Positions 1 to 8,572 of a stretch of DNA of 64,000 nucleotides are shown here, piece by piece (the first letter of the stretch is position 1; every line of letters begins with the position of its first letter). The notes beneath the pieces are model-generated. The model saw nothing but the letters and a program-made list of their open reading frames with translations, did not search any database and was not told the origin of the DNA. Location: the NCBI GenBank assembly GCA_958295955.1, contig OY282420.1, forward strand, positions 2,618,435 through 2,682,434, in the 5' to 3' direction. The position numbers and the translations under genes were made by a program. Origin of the DNA: an uncultured Bryobacterales bacterium (GTDB lineage: Bacteria; Acidobacteriota; Terriglobia; Bryobacterales; UBA6623).

Positions 1-455
1 GCCGAACCCGCCGGCAGGCCTTCGAAAAATTCTTGCGCCTCTGCGAGCGAGACGGCTTGCGAAATGCCCGCCGCGACCGGAACGCCGTGTTCCTCGGCAA
101 GAGCCCGCGCGCGCGCTTTATTCCCGAACAGCGCCAGAGCTTCCGGCGGCGGACCGACGAACAGAATGTTTTCGTCCACGCACCGCGCGGCGAACGCGGC
201 GTTCTCGCTCAAAAACCCATATCCGGGGTGAACGGCATCGCAACCGTGCTCCTTCGCTGCCGCAACGATCCGCTCGATATCCAGGTAGGCGCGAGGCCCA
301 TTGCCGGCAAGCGCGGCGGAGCGGTCCGCTCGAAGAACGTGCAGCGAGCGGGCATCGTCTTCGGAATAGACCGCGACGGCGGGAATATCGAGCTCGGCGG
401 CGGCCCGCGCGATCCGAATCGCGATTTCGCCGCGGTTGGCGATTAACAACTTCAT
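1..455 (-). CDS. biotin carboxylase subunit, N-terminal part (runs off the window)
   Basis: The reverse strand from ATG 455 reads MKLLIANRGEIAIRIARAAA, the typical start of a biotin carboxylase. HPGYGFLSENAAFA follows near residue 75, the conserved core of the N-terminal biotin-carboxylase domain. The family carboxylates biotin on a carrier protein with ATP and bicarbonate, as a subunit of acetyl-, propionyl- or methylcrotonyl-CoA carboxylase. The ATP-grasp domain lies outside the window, so the substrate class and any fused biotin carrier cannot be seen. The start is 12 bases downstream of the CoA-transferase gene on the same strand, so the two are probably co-transcribed. That favours an acyl-CoA carboxylase over pyruvate carboxylase (inference). 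Confidence 0.85.
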   Translation of the reverse strand, partial: MKLLIANRGEIAIRIARAAAELDIPAVAVYSEDDARSLHVLRADRSAALAGNGPRAYLDIERIVAAAKEHGCDAVHPGYGFLSENAAFAARCVDENILFVGPPPEALALFGNKARARALAEEHGVPVAAGISQAVSLAEAQEFFEGLPAGS

Positions 456-467
456 CGACGATTTCCT

Positions 468-1346
468 CTATGTCCGGCGGGCGGGCAGGCGCGGCCGATC
501 CCCGATGATCCCCGACTTGGCGAGGTCTGCGATCTCCCGGCCGGATAGGCCCAAGATACCGCCGAGTATCTCGCGGTTGTGCCGGCCTAACGTAGGCGCG
601 GGCCGCTCGATGTCGAACGGCGCTCCGACCAGCCGATACGGCGCCGGCGGGTTCGGTTGGGCGCCGACGAAATCCCGTTCCATGATTCTCCAGTAGCCCC
701 GCGCTTGAAGATGAGCGTCCCGGGTTAAATCCGAGGCCGGCCGGACAACGCCGGACGGAACCCCGGCTGCCTGCAAGCGGTTCATGGCCGCCCAAGCGTC
801 ACGACCGCGGGTCCAGCGGGTGACCGCCGCGTCCAGCTCTCCGCGGCGTTGGAGGCGGTCGGCAACCGAGCCGAAACCGGCAACGAGACCGCCTAGCGCC
901 TCGCGGAAGCCGGCCCACTGCGCCTCGTTCTGCACTTGCACCGCCAACCAGCGGTCGCTGCCGGCGCAACGATAGACCCCGTGCGGGGCCGCCGCGGCGA
1001 GTCGTTCCGGGTTCACGGCCCTGCGGCCTCCGATTCCGCAATCGATTACCAACGCGCTGTCTCGCGCCAACTCGAAAAACTGCGCGGCGTCCTTGGGGCT
1101 GTCCATATCCAACACGATGCTGCGCTTGTTCGTGCTCAAGTAAGAGTGCATCGCGCTCGATTCGGGCGGCGCGGCGCCCGGAACGAAGGGAGCAAGCCCG
1201 CGCGTTGCGAATCCGCTGTCCGGCGGCTCCACCAGAACCACCTCGGCGCCGTGATCCGCGAACAGTTTTCCGCAATAGGCGGCGGCTACGCTGCCGGCAA
1301 CGTCGAAAACGGAGATGCCTGCCAATGCTTGCGTTCCCCGGTTCAT
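468..1346 (-). CDS. CaiB/BaiF-type (class III) CoA-transferase, internally shortened
   Basis: Residues 1-100 match the start of class III CoA-transferases, with the GAEVVLVEPP nucleotide-binding strand and TNKRSIVLDM. The C-terminal part also fits the family, from PHGVYRCAGSDRWLAVQV to GAPFDIERPAPTLGRHNREI. The protein has 292 residues, while the family usually has about 380-410. The missing piece is the middle: the sequence passes from the 'ALVIDCGIGG' region almost directly to 'PHGVYRCAG', skipping the stretch that normally carries the catalytic aspartate. The frame is uninterrupted. It may be an inactive paralogue, a subunit of a split enzyme, or a gene with an in-frame deletion. It precedes the biotin carboxylase in a likely operon. 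Confidence 0.75.
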   Translation of the reverse strand: MNRGTQALAGISVFDVAGSVAAAYCGKLFADHGAEVVLVEPPDSGFATRGLAPFVPGAAPPESSAMHSYLSTNKRSIVLDMDSPKDAAQFFELARDSALVIDCGIGGRRAVNPERLAAAAPHGVYRCAGSDRWLAVQVQNEAQWAGFREALGGLVAGFGSVADRLQRRGELDAAVTRWTRGRDAWAAMNRLQAAGVPSGVVRPASDLTRDAHLQARGYWRIMERDFVGAQPNPPAPYRLVGAPFDIERPAPTLGRHNREILGGILGLSGREIADLAKSGIIGDRPRLPARRT

Positions 1347-1451
1347 CGCTTGCTCGATGTCATTTCCACGGCCGGCGGCGCGCGGCGGGGATCGCCGAGA
1401 TAGACATCGCCATGCTTGCGTTTCGCTCCGCGCGAATGAACGCCTCCCGGC

Positions 1452-2879
1452 TCAGTCCGCAGGCAGCGGCGTCACGGCTCGGTCGAGGTATTGGCGGACG
1501 GCGTCGACCACCGCCCGGTTCTCCGCCGCCACGTTGTTTTCTTCTCCCGGATCGACGGTCAGATCGAACAACTCGAGCGGTTCTTCCGGGCCTTCGCGAA
1601 CGGCCTTCCAGCGGCCCCAACGGACGGCTTCCGCGTTGCCCGCAGTGCCGCCCCAATAGAGAAAGCGGTCGCCCTGTTCCTGCCGGGCGCCCGTCAGCGC
1701 CGGCAGAACGCTGATGCCGTCGATCGCTTCGGGAATCTCGAAACCCAGCAGATCGGCAACGGTAGGCAAAAAGTCGGCGAAATACCAGACGAAATCGCTG
1801 CTTGCTCCGGCGGGCGCTTTGCCCGGCCAGCGCACGATCATCGGGACGCGGATTCCGCCGTCGTGCAGCGAACGCTTATAGCCTTGCAGCGGGCCGTTCG
1901 AGTCGAAGAAAAACGGGTCGTTGCCGCCTTCTTTGTGGGGGCCGTTGTCGGAGGTGAAAAAGACCAGCGTGTTCTCGTCGATGCCGTGCCGTTTCAGCGC
2001 GTCGAACAGGCGGCCGATGTCCGCGTCCATGTATGAAATCATTGCCGCCGTGCCTTTCTGCGGGCCGGGCCAGTCTTTGCCGGCGTATATCCCGGCATCG
2101 GGGACTTCCATGCCGATCCGCTCGCGGTGAGCGCCGAGATCGGCCTGAACGTTTTGCATGCCGGGGTCTCCGCCGCCTTCGCGGGTTCCGGCTTGGTTGT
2201 TCGCGTGGGGAATAGTCAGCGCCAGATACAGAAAAAACGGTTCGGACGCATGCTTTTGCAGCCAGTCCAAGGTTTCTTCCATCAGCAGGTCGTGCGCATA
2301 ATCGACCCGCTTCACGGCAACGCCGCTCATGCCGTTGTAGCGGCCGGAGGGAACGACCTCGTTGCCCAGGGGCACGCGGTCGGCCATGCGCATCAAGAAC
2401 TGCGGATAGTAATTATGCGCATGCCCCTGGCTCAGATAGCCGAAGAAATGGTCGAAGCCCTGCCGCCACGGAGCGCCCGGAGAATCTTCCATGCCCAGAC
2501 CCCACTTGCCGATCAGCGCCGTCGCATAACCCTGCTCTTTGAGCAGTTCCGCCACGGTCACGTTTGCATCGAGCAGGCCCGGCGAGCCGTTGCGCCGCAC
2601 GCGGGTATGGCCGGTGTGCTGTCCCGTCATCAGCACGCTTCTCGACGGCGCGCAGACGGTAAAGCCCGCATACACGTCGGTAAAGCGTATGCCCTCCGCC
2701 GCCATGCGGTCGAGATGCGGCGTCTGGATTTGCGTTTGGCCGTACGCGCCGAGGTCGCCGTAACCGAGGTCGTCGGCCATGATCCAGACGATGTTGGGCT
2801 TGGATGTCCCGGGTTCGGGCGCCTCGCCGCCGCAGGCGGCAAGAACGGCGAGCCCGCAGAAAAAGCGAACGGAGCGCAT
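1452..2879 (-). CDS. lipoprotein sulfatase (formylglycine type I)
   Basis: Predicted hydrolase of sulfate esters. From ATG 2879 the protein starts MRSVRFFCGLAVLAAC, a lipoprotein signal with lipobox cysteine 16. I therefore prefer this start to the in-frame ATG at 2915, which adds 12 residues that spoil the signal. PNIVWIMADDLGYGDLG carries the metal-binding aspartates near residue 36. The formylglycine signature C76-A-P-S-R is followed by SVLMTGQHTG, and a DNGPHKEG metal-site motif lies in the second half. Length 475 is usual for an S1-family sulfatase. It is divergent from the PhoD-like gene. The substrate cannot be inferred. Confidence 0.9.
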   Translation of the reverse strand: MRSVRFFCGLAVLAACGGEAPEPGTSKPNIVWIMADDLGYGDLGAYGQTQIQTPHLDRMAAEGIRFTDVYAGFTVCAPSRSVLMTGQHTGHTRVRRNGSPGLLDANVTVAELLKEQGYATALIGKWGLGMEDSPGAPWRQGFDHFFGYLSQGHAHNYYPQFLMRMADRVPLGNEVVPSGRYNGMSGVAVKRVDYAHDLLMEETLDWLQKHASEPFFLYLALTIPHANNQAGTREGGGDPGMQNVQADLGAHRERIGMEVPDAGIYAGKDWPGPQKGTAAMISYMDADIGRLFDALKRHGIDENTLVFFTSDNGPHKEGGNDPFFFDSNGPLQGYKRSLHDGGIRVPMIVRWPGKAPAGASSDFVWYFADFLPTVADLLGFEIPEAIDGISVLPALTGARQEQGDRFLYWGGTAGNAEAVRWGRWKAVREGPEEPLELFDLTVDPGEENNVAAENRAVVDAVRQYLDRAVTPLPAD

Positions 2880-2949
2880 TGCCGCAAACGGCGCTGAAAC
2901 AGGAGCCTCGATCATCTATCCACTATCCGTTATTTTCGTTGCTTGTTGC

Positions 2950-2955
2950 TACAAT
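2950..2955 (+). promoter_or_regulatory. -10 box for the PhoD-like gene, leaderless geometry
   Basis: TACAAT preceded by TGC (extended -10). Its last T is 8 bases before ATG 2964, so transcription should begin at or next to the start codon. No -35 of TTGACA type is evident. Confidence 0.5.
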
Positions 2956-2963
2956 GCCGCGGC

Positions 2964-5642
2964 ATGAAGAACGAGCTCGACCGCCGCGATTTCCTGAAAG
3001 CCGGCGCGGCTGCATTGACGGCTGCAACCGCGCCCCAGGCTGAAGCAACCGTTACGTCCTTTCATCGGCCGGACACTCTCTATCACGGCGACGACTGGGA
3101 ATCGCTCAACCCCGGCTACTGGCAAATCAAGGAAAACGCTCTGCGCCGCCGCATCCGCAACTACGGAGACCGCGCCCGCCGCACGGGCTTTCCCTACCAC
3201 TACGAAACCCACGGCGACCGGCTCGGCGCTTACGCCATGCCCGTGGACTACGATCCTTCCCTGCCTCCCGGATTTCTCTGGAATCGTAACTGGAAGCTCA
3301 AAGGCAACTATAAGCTCGCAATCAGGGGCCGCATCGCCGCGCTGCCGCATCCCCCGGAGGAGGGCGACGACGCCTCCTGGAAGATGTACCGGCCGGGGTA
3401 CGGGTTCGTCGGCTTGGCATTCGGCTCTTCGACGCTCTACGAATCCTACGGGCAGGCCGGCGGCGGCGGCAAGGCCGCCTGGTTCGCAGCCTGGCGGGAC
3501 GACGGCCGTTTCGGAATTTACGAGCACGGCGCGCAAGCGAGCATTGCCGACAAACGAGCGGCGCGCCCGGTCGGCGGCCGGGAGTTCACGCTCACCGTAT
3601 CCGTCAGCGGAGACGACCCCCTGCTGGCCGATTTGGAGGCCCGACTCGAGATCGCCGGCAGCCCGGGCGTTTACCGCGTCGAGCAGCGTTCCATCGAGCG
3701 CGCCGCCCGCGCCGAAGGGTACGTGGGCGTCGCCGGCCAGGGGCTTCTCGACTTTGAAATTACCGGCTTCACCGTCGAGCCCGGCGAGAATCGGCCGCTG
3801 TCGCCGAAAGTGAACGACTGCCACGTCTGCTACGCGCTGGGAGACACGCTCAAGCAACCGGACGGCGACTGGCGGGTGCGCTTCATCGGCTTGTTCCGCG
3901 CGGACGGGGAAAAGGCCGAGGTGCGCATCAGCGACTCGCCTTCGCCGGCCGGCGGTTGGGCGAGCGTGCCTGCCGCCGGGTCGGGCGCCATCGTCAATAA
4001 CGACTTTCGCCGCAACACTGCGGTTATCGACGCCAAGCTGCCCGGGAACCCCGCGGAAACCGCCTTTTACTACACGGTCTGGAAAGACGGCCGCGACGTC
4101 ACGCCCGATCCGCGCCTGGGCACGGACGCAGTCGGCCTCGGCGCCGGCCAAGTCGGGCGGGTCCCGGACGACGGCAATTACGTCGGACGCCTGCCGCGGC
4201 TGCAAGCCCCCTATAAGCTGTGCGGCCTCTCCTGCCACGCCATCCACGGCGGAGGACCCAAGCTGCCGGACGCCGGCCCCGGAGGCGGATTCTTCGTCCA
4301 CGACCAGCCTACCCCCGACGCCTACAAATACCTCGACGACTATAACTTCCAGGTCATGCTCTGGGAGGACGACGTGTGGTACATGGAGTTGCTGCTCTAC
4401 CCGCCCTCGCCGGACGATGCCTACAAAATCGTCACGACCACTCTCTGCGGCCCCGCCTCGCGCTGGCAGATGATGCGCCACTGGAACGTCATCAACCCCG
4501 GCGACCACGACTACGGCATGGACGACATCAAAGGCCCCGAACAGATCGCCATCCGCAACCACCCCGACCTCGGGCAGGATATCGACTACATGCGGCGCAA
4601 CTTCCAGATCGTGCATCACCTCGTCACGGGCGACGAGTCTCCATCGGGAACCGCAAATCCTAAAAAATGGCGGCGCTGGAAGATGCCCGACCGCGATTTC
4701 AGCCTGCTCGTTCTCGACAGCCGTTTGTGGCGCTCCAGCCAGGACACGAATATCTGGGACGACGAAGGCTGGGGCAATAAGGAAAGCCTCTATACCCGCC
4801 GCGACGTCACCCGCAGCCTGCTCGGAGAAGAACAGTTCGCCTGGCTGAGCGACACCGTCCGCACCGACTCCTCGCCGCTGATCTGCCTCACCGGAATCAA
4901 CGGCATGCATACGATCTGGACCGGCGACGGACGCAAGCCCGGCGCCAAAATCCGACTTTACGAACGCGACCGCGTCGCGGCGGACTACGCCGGATGGGTG
5001 TCCGCGGGAGTCGATCGGATACTCGAAGTCATAGGCTCGCGGGATGGGATCGTCAGTGTTTACGGCGACGTCCACGTCGGCATGATTCTGCGCAATACCG
5101 ACCATCGGGTCTATGAGTGCTCGTTCGGGCCGATAGGCCGCAGCGGCGGCCGCGGCGTCAAGCAGGGCTTCGGCCCCAGGATGCAAGACTTCGACGGCCG
5201 CTCGGTGACGATCGAGGCGCTTTACCACCAGCGCTACGACACGCCCATGCTGGAGAAAAAAGACGGACCGTTCTATTGGAATTTTCTCGAGATGGAGTTC
5301 GACCCGCGGGGCGCGGAACCGCGGTTCGGGCTGCGCGTGCGCAATCTCGTCGACCCGCCGAGCGAAGAGCCGCGGGGAGGCGGGTCCGTTGCCGAATCCG
5401 CCGCCAACACCGGCCGCCCGCCGACATGCCGCATCCCGGCGGTCAAGCTTCCGCCGGATGCCGACGTGCTGATTACCGACAGCATGGGCCGCCCGATCCG
5501 CGGGGGGCGAACGCTGGCCGACGGGTCGCTTCCGATTCGAGGACTCACCGGCGTCGCCGCCGGCGAGATTGTGATTCTGACCGCCCGCAACGGCGGGAGA
5601 GTCTCTTCGCAAGCCGTGACGACGACGGCCGTCGAGGCATAA
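2964..5642 (+). CDS. Tat-exported PhoD-like metallophosphatase
   Basis: Starting at ATG 2964 the protein has a Tat signal, MKNELDRRDFLKAGAAALTAA. An upstream start at 2943 would only prepend seven residues. Residues from about 40 to 270 look like a beta-rich domain of laminin/concanavalin type. The C-terminal half resembles PhoD-type phosphatases: GDHDYGMDD, then PDRDFSLLVLDSRLWRSS, LLGEEQFAWLSDTV and the late YGDVHVGM metal-ligand motif. The length (892 residues) is well above ordinary PhoD (about 500) because of the N-terminal domain. A phosphodiesterase or phosphatase acting outside the cytoplasm is likely. The match is by motif only and the substrate is unknown. It sits between a sulfatase and an arylsulfotransferase. 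Confidence 0.6.
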   Translation: MKNELDRRDFLKAGAAALTAATAPQAEATVTSFHRPDTLYHGDDWESLNPGYWQIKENALRRRIRNYGDRARRTGFPYHYETHGDRLGAYAMPVDYDPSLPPGFLWNRNWKLKGNYKLAIRGRIAALPHPPEEGDDASWKMYRPGYGFVGLAFGSSTLYESYGQAGGGGKAAWFAAWRDDGRFGIYEHGAQASIADKRAARPVGGREFTLTVSVSGDDPLLADLEARLEIAGSPGVYRVEQRSIERAARAEGYVGVAGQGLLDFEITGFTVEPGENRPLSPKVNDCHVCYALGDTLKQPDGDWRVRFIGLFRADGEKAEVRISDSPSPAGGWASVPAAGSGAIVNNDFRRNTAVIDAKLPGNPAETAFYYTVWKDGRDVTPDPRLGTDAVGLGAGQVGRVPDDGNYVGRLPRLQAPYKLCGLSCHAIHGGGPKLPDAGPGGGFFVHDQPTPDAYKYLDDYNFQVMLWEDDVWYMELLLYPPSPDDAYKIVTTTLCGPASRWQMMRHWNVINPGDHDYGMDDIKGPEQIAIRNHPDLGQDIDYMRRNFQIVHHLVTGDESPSGTANPKKWRRWKMPDRDFSLLVLDSRLWRSSQDTNIWDDEGWGNKESLYTRRDVTRSLLGEEQFAWLSDTVRTDSSPLICLTGINGMHTIWTGDGRKPGAKIRLYERDRVAADYAGWVSAGVDRILEVIGSRDGIVSVYGDVHVGMILRNTDHRVYECSFGPIGRSGGRGVKQGFGPRMQDFDGRSVTIEALYHQRYDTPMLEKKDGPFYWNFLEMEFDPRGAEPRFGLRVRNLVDPPSEEPRGGGSVAESAANTGRPPTCRIPAVKLPPDADVLITDSMGRPIRGGRTLADGSLPIRGLTGVAAGEIVILTARNGGRVSSQAVTTTAVEA

Positions 5643-5657
5643 GCGCCGGACGAAGCC

Positions 5658-7298
5658 CTACGGGCCGACCCGGTCGATGCGTTCCGCTCCGAACAACGTC
5701 CAGCCCATCTTGGGGTCTTCGCTTTGCAGCACGACCTCGAAAACGACTTCCGGAGGATCGGTGCGTTTGTATTCGCGCATCCGCGTCCACTGGCTGAACT
5801 GCATACGGGAGCGCGACATCCAGCCCACTTTGCCGAACGCCTCGGGCACGATCAACGCGCCGTACGCCACCAGAATGTTCTCGGTGGCCGGCAGCCAATC
5901 CACGTCGCCCATTGCAACGCTCACGACGCGGTCCGGCCCGAACGATTCCGACTCCCACTTCTCCCGCACCGTCATGTTTTCTTCGTCGATCGCATACTCG
6001 ACCGCGCGGGAGTATGTCTTCTCGATATCGACGGGCTTGCGGAACGGCCGCGCCTGATAATTGCCGTTGTCGTAGATCAGCAGCGTCCCGTTCGGCGTCG
6101 GGTTGGGAGAGTGCTGGTGGTAAGGCCATTTGACGGGGCCGTCCGCCCGCAGCACTTTGTCCGAGAGCTTCCCCCAGCCGGTCGGCTCGCCGAAGATCCA
6201 CTTGATCTCCTTCGTCTTGCGGTCGATCTTCATCGCCGCCGCCTGATACCGGAAGTTCACCACGATGGAATCGTCGGCCTCGTCGTAGAGCAGATTGTTC
6301 GCGTGGCTCCAGTCGATCGTGTCGGGGAACCCGCGGCGGATCCAGTAGTTCGAAAACGTTTCGTACCCGATACGAAACGGGTCCATGTGGTCGAACGCGC
6401 GCCACTCCCAAACGATGTTGCCGCTCTCGCGCTCGAACTCGACGATCACGTCGCCCATGACCTTCTGCTTCTTGCGCGGCGCCCGCTCGTTGTACTCGTC
6501 GGTGTAATAGTTGTCGATCTCTTTCCATTCGCTCGACAGCACGATGATGTTGCCGTCGGGCAGCTCGTCGATCTCATGATGGAAGGTCAAGGCATCGACC
6601 GCGACGCCCTCCTCGGGAGGCCCGCCGGGACGGTTCTTTGCATACCACTGATTCACCGTATTGCCCAACCAATCGGTCTCGATCAACCGGAAATCGGCGG
6701 TGCAGAAGATGATATTGCCGTTGCGGACTTTCTCGAAGTCGCTGATCCGCGAATCGACCTTGTAGTACCACACCACCTCGCCCGCCGCATCCACGGCCAT
6801 CAACATGCCGAAGTTGGCGTTGAAGTCCGTGGTCTGCCGGTCGCTGCCGACTTTTCTCCGGCGCGGGTTGAACAGCGTCACGCCCGGCTCCATCTCATCC
6901 GGTTTGCTCAGGCGAACATCGAGCGGAGGAAACTCGACGCCCACGCCCGGAAGTCCGGGAGTGGTGAAATCGAACGGGCCGGCCGTCGCGCTGCCGGCGG
7001 CATCGTCGATCCGCACCTCGATGCGATGGCTGCGCTCGGGCCGCATCCCGACGACGGCTAGACCGGCCGCCGGGTCCGCGGACTCGTCGTAGTTCAATTC
7101 CCACTCGTGAGACCCGTCGGAAACATGAATCGTTGTCGCGACCGGCCCCGACGCCTCGAAGGCAACCACCGCGGCCAACGGCACGTTTGGATTCTGATTC
7201 GCCGCAACCGTAACCTCCGAGGTGAACGACGGCCCCGAAGAGCAGCCGAGCAAGGCGCCGCAGACAACCGCCGAGACCGCAAACCGCATCGTAAACAT
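5658..7298 (-). CDS. lipoprotein arylsulfotransferase (AssT-like)
   Basis: Likely PAPS-independent arylsulfate sulfotransferase, moving sulfate from one phenolic ester to another outside the cytoplasm. Start ATG 7298 is set by AAAGGAGG ten bases upstream and gives MFTMRFAVSAVVCGALLGC, a lipoprotein signal. A short Ig-like region (residues about 25-120) precedes a propeller with the family motifs TFHHEIDELPDGNIIVL, DWSHANNLLYDE, MKIDRKTKEIKWIFGEP and PYHQHSPNPTPNG. These histidines are candidates for the sulfohistidine nucleophile and its partners. Length 546 fits the family. It converges on the PhoD-like gene with a 15-base gap. Its presence among five sulfatases suggests shared sulfated aromatic substrates (inference). 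Confidence 0.8.
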   Translation of the reverse strand: MFTMRFAVSAVVCGALLGCSSGPSFTSEVTVAANQNPNVPLAAVVAFEASGPVATTIHVSDGSHEWELNYDESADPAAGLAVVGMRPERSHRIEVRIDDAAGSATAGPFDFTTPGLPGVGVEFPPLDVRLSKPDEMEPGVTLFNPRRRKVGSDRQTTDFNANFGMLMAVDAAGEVVWYYKVDSRISDFEKVRNGNIIFCTADFRLIETDWLGNTVNQWYAKNRPGGPPEEGVAVDALTFHHEIDELPDGNIIVLSSEWKEIDNYYTDEYNERAPRKKQKVMGDVIVEFERESGNIVWEWRAFDHMDPFRIGYETFSNYWIRRGFPDTIDWSHANNLLYDEADDSIVVNFRYQAAAMKIDRKTKEIKWIFGEPTGWGKLSDKVLRADGPVKWPYHQHSPNPTPNGTLLIYDNGNYQARPFRKPVDIEKTYSRAVEYAIDEENMTVREKWESESFGPDRVVSVAMGDVDWLPATENILVAYGALIVPEAFGKVGWMSRSRMQFSQWTRMREYKRTDPPEVVFEVVLQSEDPKMGWTLFGAERIDRVGP

Positions 7299-7376
7299 CG
7301 CCGAATATCCTCCTTTTCCATGATGCATCACAGCGCGCCGCGGGAACCGCGGCTGCAGCGTCCGCCCGCCGACTGC

Positions 7377-7382
7377 TACAGT
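7377..7382 (+). promoter_or_regulatory. candidate extended -10 box upstream of the coiled-coil gene
   Basis: TACAGT preceded by TGC. Its last T is 7 bases before an in-frame GTG at 7390, giving either a leaderless start there or a leader of about 67 bases to the Shine-Dalgarno-supported ATG 7456. Confidence 0.35.
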
Positions 7383-7455
7383 AACTTGCGTGCAGCGCCT
7401 GCGGGCCGAGCGATTGCTCGCGCCCGGCTGCCCTGTTCGAGAAGGAGAATTTCCG

Positions 7456-7794
7456 ATGCCTGCCGGCGCTGCGCCTCCCGAGCCGCCCGCCGATGCCATT
7501 TACCGCGCTTGGCGGTCCGCCCAAGTGGACCCCGATCTCGCCTATGAAGCCACCGAGCAAATCCGTGCTCAAGCCGGCCACAACGTCATCACCGTCGTGG
7601 AATCGCGCTTCGTCGAATTCGGCGCCCGCTTCGGCGTCATGGAATCGCGCTTTGTCGAATTCGGAGCCCGCCTCGACGCTCTGGCCGACCGTATCGATAC
7701 CCTCCAGAAAGTGCTTTGGCCGCTGGTCATCGCCCTATGCGTGACGCTGCTCAGCGCGGTTGGCGGCGGCCTGTTCGCGCTCTTCGGGAGTTGA
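7456..7794 (+). CDS. small coiled-coil protein with C-terminal membrane anchor
   Basis: Unknown function, 112 residues. ATG 7456 is chosen because GAAGGAG lies 8 bases upstream. An alternative GTG at 7390 adds 22 residues and has its own -10 box. The middle holds two copies of a 14-residue unit, ESRFVEFGAR plus four residues, followed by LDALADRIDTLQKV. Together these should form a coiled coil. One hydrophobic helix (about residues 86-108) ends the protein. The layout (tail-anchored coiled coil) resembles small DUF1640-like proteins, but I cannot assign a function. The neighbour on the other side is a DedA-like membrane protein on the opposite strand. Confidence 0.7.
   Translation: MPAGAAPPEPPADAIYRAWRSAQVDPDLAYEATEQIRAQAGHNVITVVESRFVEFGARFGVMESRFVEFGARLDALADRIDTLQKVLWPLVIALCVTLLSAVGGGLFALFGS
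7599..7682 (+). repeat. 42-bp tandem duplication inside a coding gene
   Basis: Two near-identical 42-base units begin GGAATCGCGCTT at 7599 and GGAATCGCGCTT again at 7641. They encode the two 14-residue ESRFVEFGAR units. The differences are mostly silent or confined to the last four codons, so the duplication looks fairly recent or maintained. Confidence 0.8.
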
Positions 7795-7842
7795 TCCCTG
7801 TTCCCGAGTGGTGTCCCGCCAACCGGCAGGATGAGCGTAATG

Positions 7843-8439
7843 TCAGGCGCGGGGGCTGAGCCGGCTGTTGCTCCAACGGTTGACGCAATAGAACGCCGCG
7901 GTTAAAGCGACGCACAATAGAGCGGCCGCGAGAGCATGCTCCTCGGCGAAGGCCAATGCGTCGCCGCCGAAGCGCAGTGTCAAGTAGGCAACGCCGAAAT
8001 ACCGCAGGACGCGCGCAAAAACGATCGCGGCGCAGAACGGACCGAGCGGCATTTGGAAGATGCCGGCGGCCAGCACGACCGGCTTCATCGGCAGCGGCAG
8101 CGGAATCGCCGCGGGCGGAATCAGCGCCGCGGCGCCGTATTCCTCGATCGTCTGCTGCATGCGCCGCATGCCGGCCTCGGAAACGCGTTTGCGCAGCATC
8201 GCGGCGCCGGCCTTCCGCGCCAGGAAATAGAGGACGACCGAGCCGATCAGAGACCCGGCCACGCCAAGACCCGCAGCAAGGTAAACCGTCGAAGGAGCGG
8301 CAAGCGCCTGAGCGACCAGCAGCGCGTCCACGCCCTGCGGAAACGGGATAAAGGCATTATCCGCCAGGGCCGCGAGAAAGATCCCCCAAGGGCCCAGCAC
8401 CGCCGCCGCGGCGGCCAGCCGTTCACCGAACTGTCCCAT
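7843..8439 (-). CDS. DedA/VTT-domain membrane protein
   Basis: Polytopic membrane protein of 198 residues with the VTT (SNARE-associated, DedA) pattern. It opens with an amphipathic segment and FIPFPQGVDALL, continues with a glycine-rich GLGVAGSLIGSVVLYFLARKAG segment, and then has a loop with IPPAAIPLPLPMKPVVLAAG. The last is the re-entrant loop that in DedA proteins carries the F/Y-x-R-x-x-P motif. Here the arginine is not obvious, so it is a divergent member. The family is linked to lipid (undecaprenyl phosphate or phospholipid) flipping. It is transcribed away from the sigma-factor operon. Confidence 0.75.
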   Translation of the reverse strand: MGQFGERLAAAAAVLGPWGIFLAALADNAFIPFPQGVDALLVAQALAAPSTVYLAAGLGVAGSLIGSVVLYFLARKAGAAMLRKRVSEAGMRRMQQTIEEYGAAALIPPAAIPLPLPMKPVVLAAGIFQMPLGPFCAAIVFARVLRYFGVAYLTLRFGGDALAFAEEHALAAALLCVALTAAFYCVNRWSNSRLSPRA

Positions 8440-8572
8440 GAAGATCCAATCGCAGGAGGAACTTTCTATCTTAGCCGTACAACGCTCGCCGCCGTCCGCG
8501 GCTCGAAAGCGATCTTTTGGAAAGAAACCGGAAAGAAACCGGAGTTGCGCGCGTATCTATCTGTGAAACTGT

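Noticed and set aside
2949-5612. 887-codon open frame antisense to the PhoD-like gene
   Set aside because: No domain or start signal; composition typical of antisense frames in high-G+C genes; the plus-strand frame has a Tat signal and phosphatase motifs.
5724-7061. 445-codon plus-strand frame opposite the arylsulfotransferase
   Set aside because: Mirror of the reverse-strand codon pattern; rich in Asp, Val, His and Arg without motif; the sulfotransferase frame is clearly the gene.
8458-8490. ECF-type autoregulatory promoter (GGAACTT) upstream of the sigma-factor gene
   Set aside because: GGAACTT is present at 8458-8464, but no convincing -10 motif stands 15-17 bases downstream; it could be chance overlap with the Shine-Dalgarno complement of the DedA-like gene.
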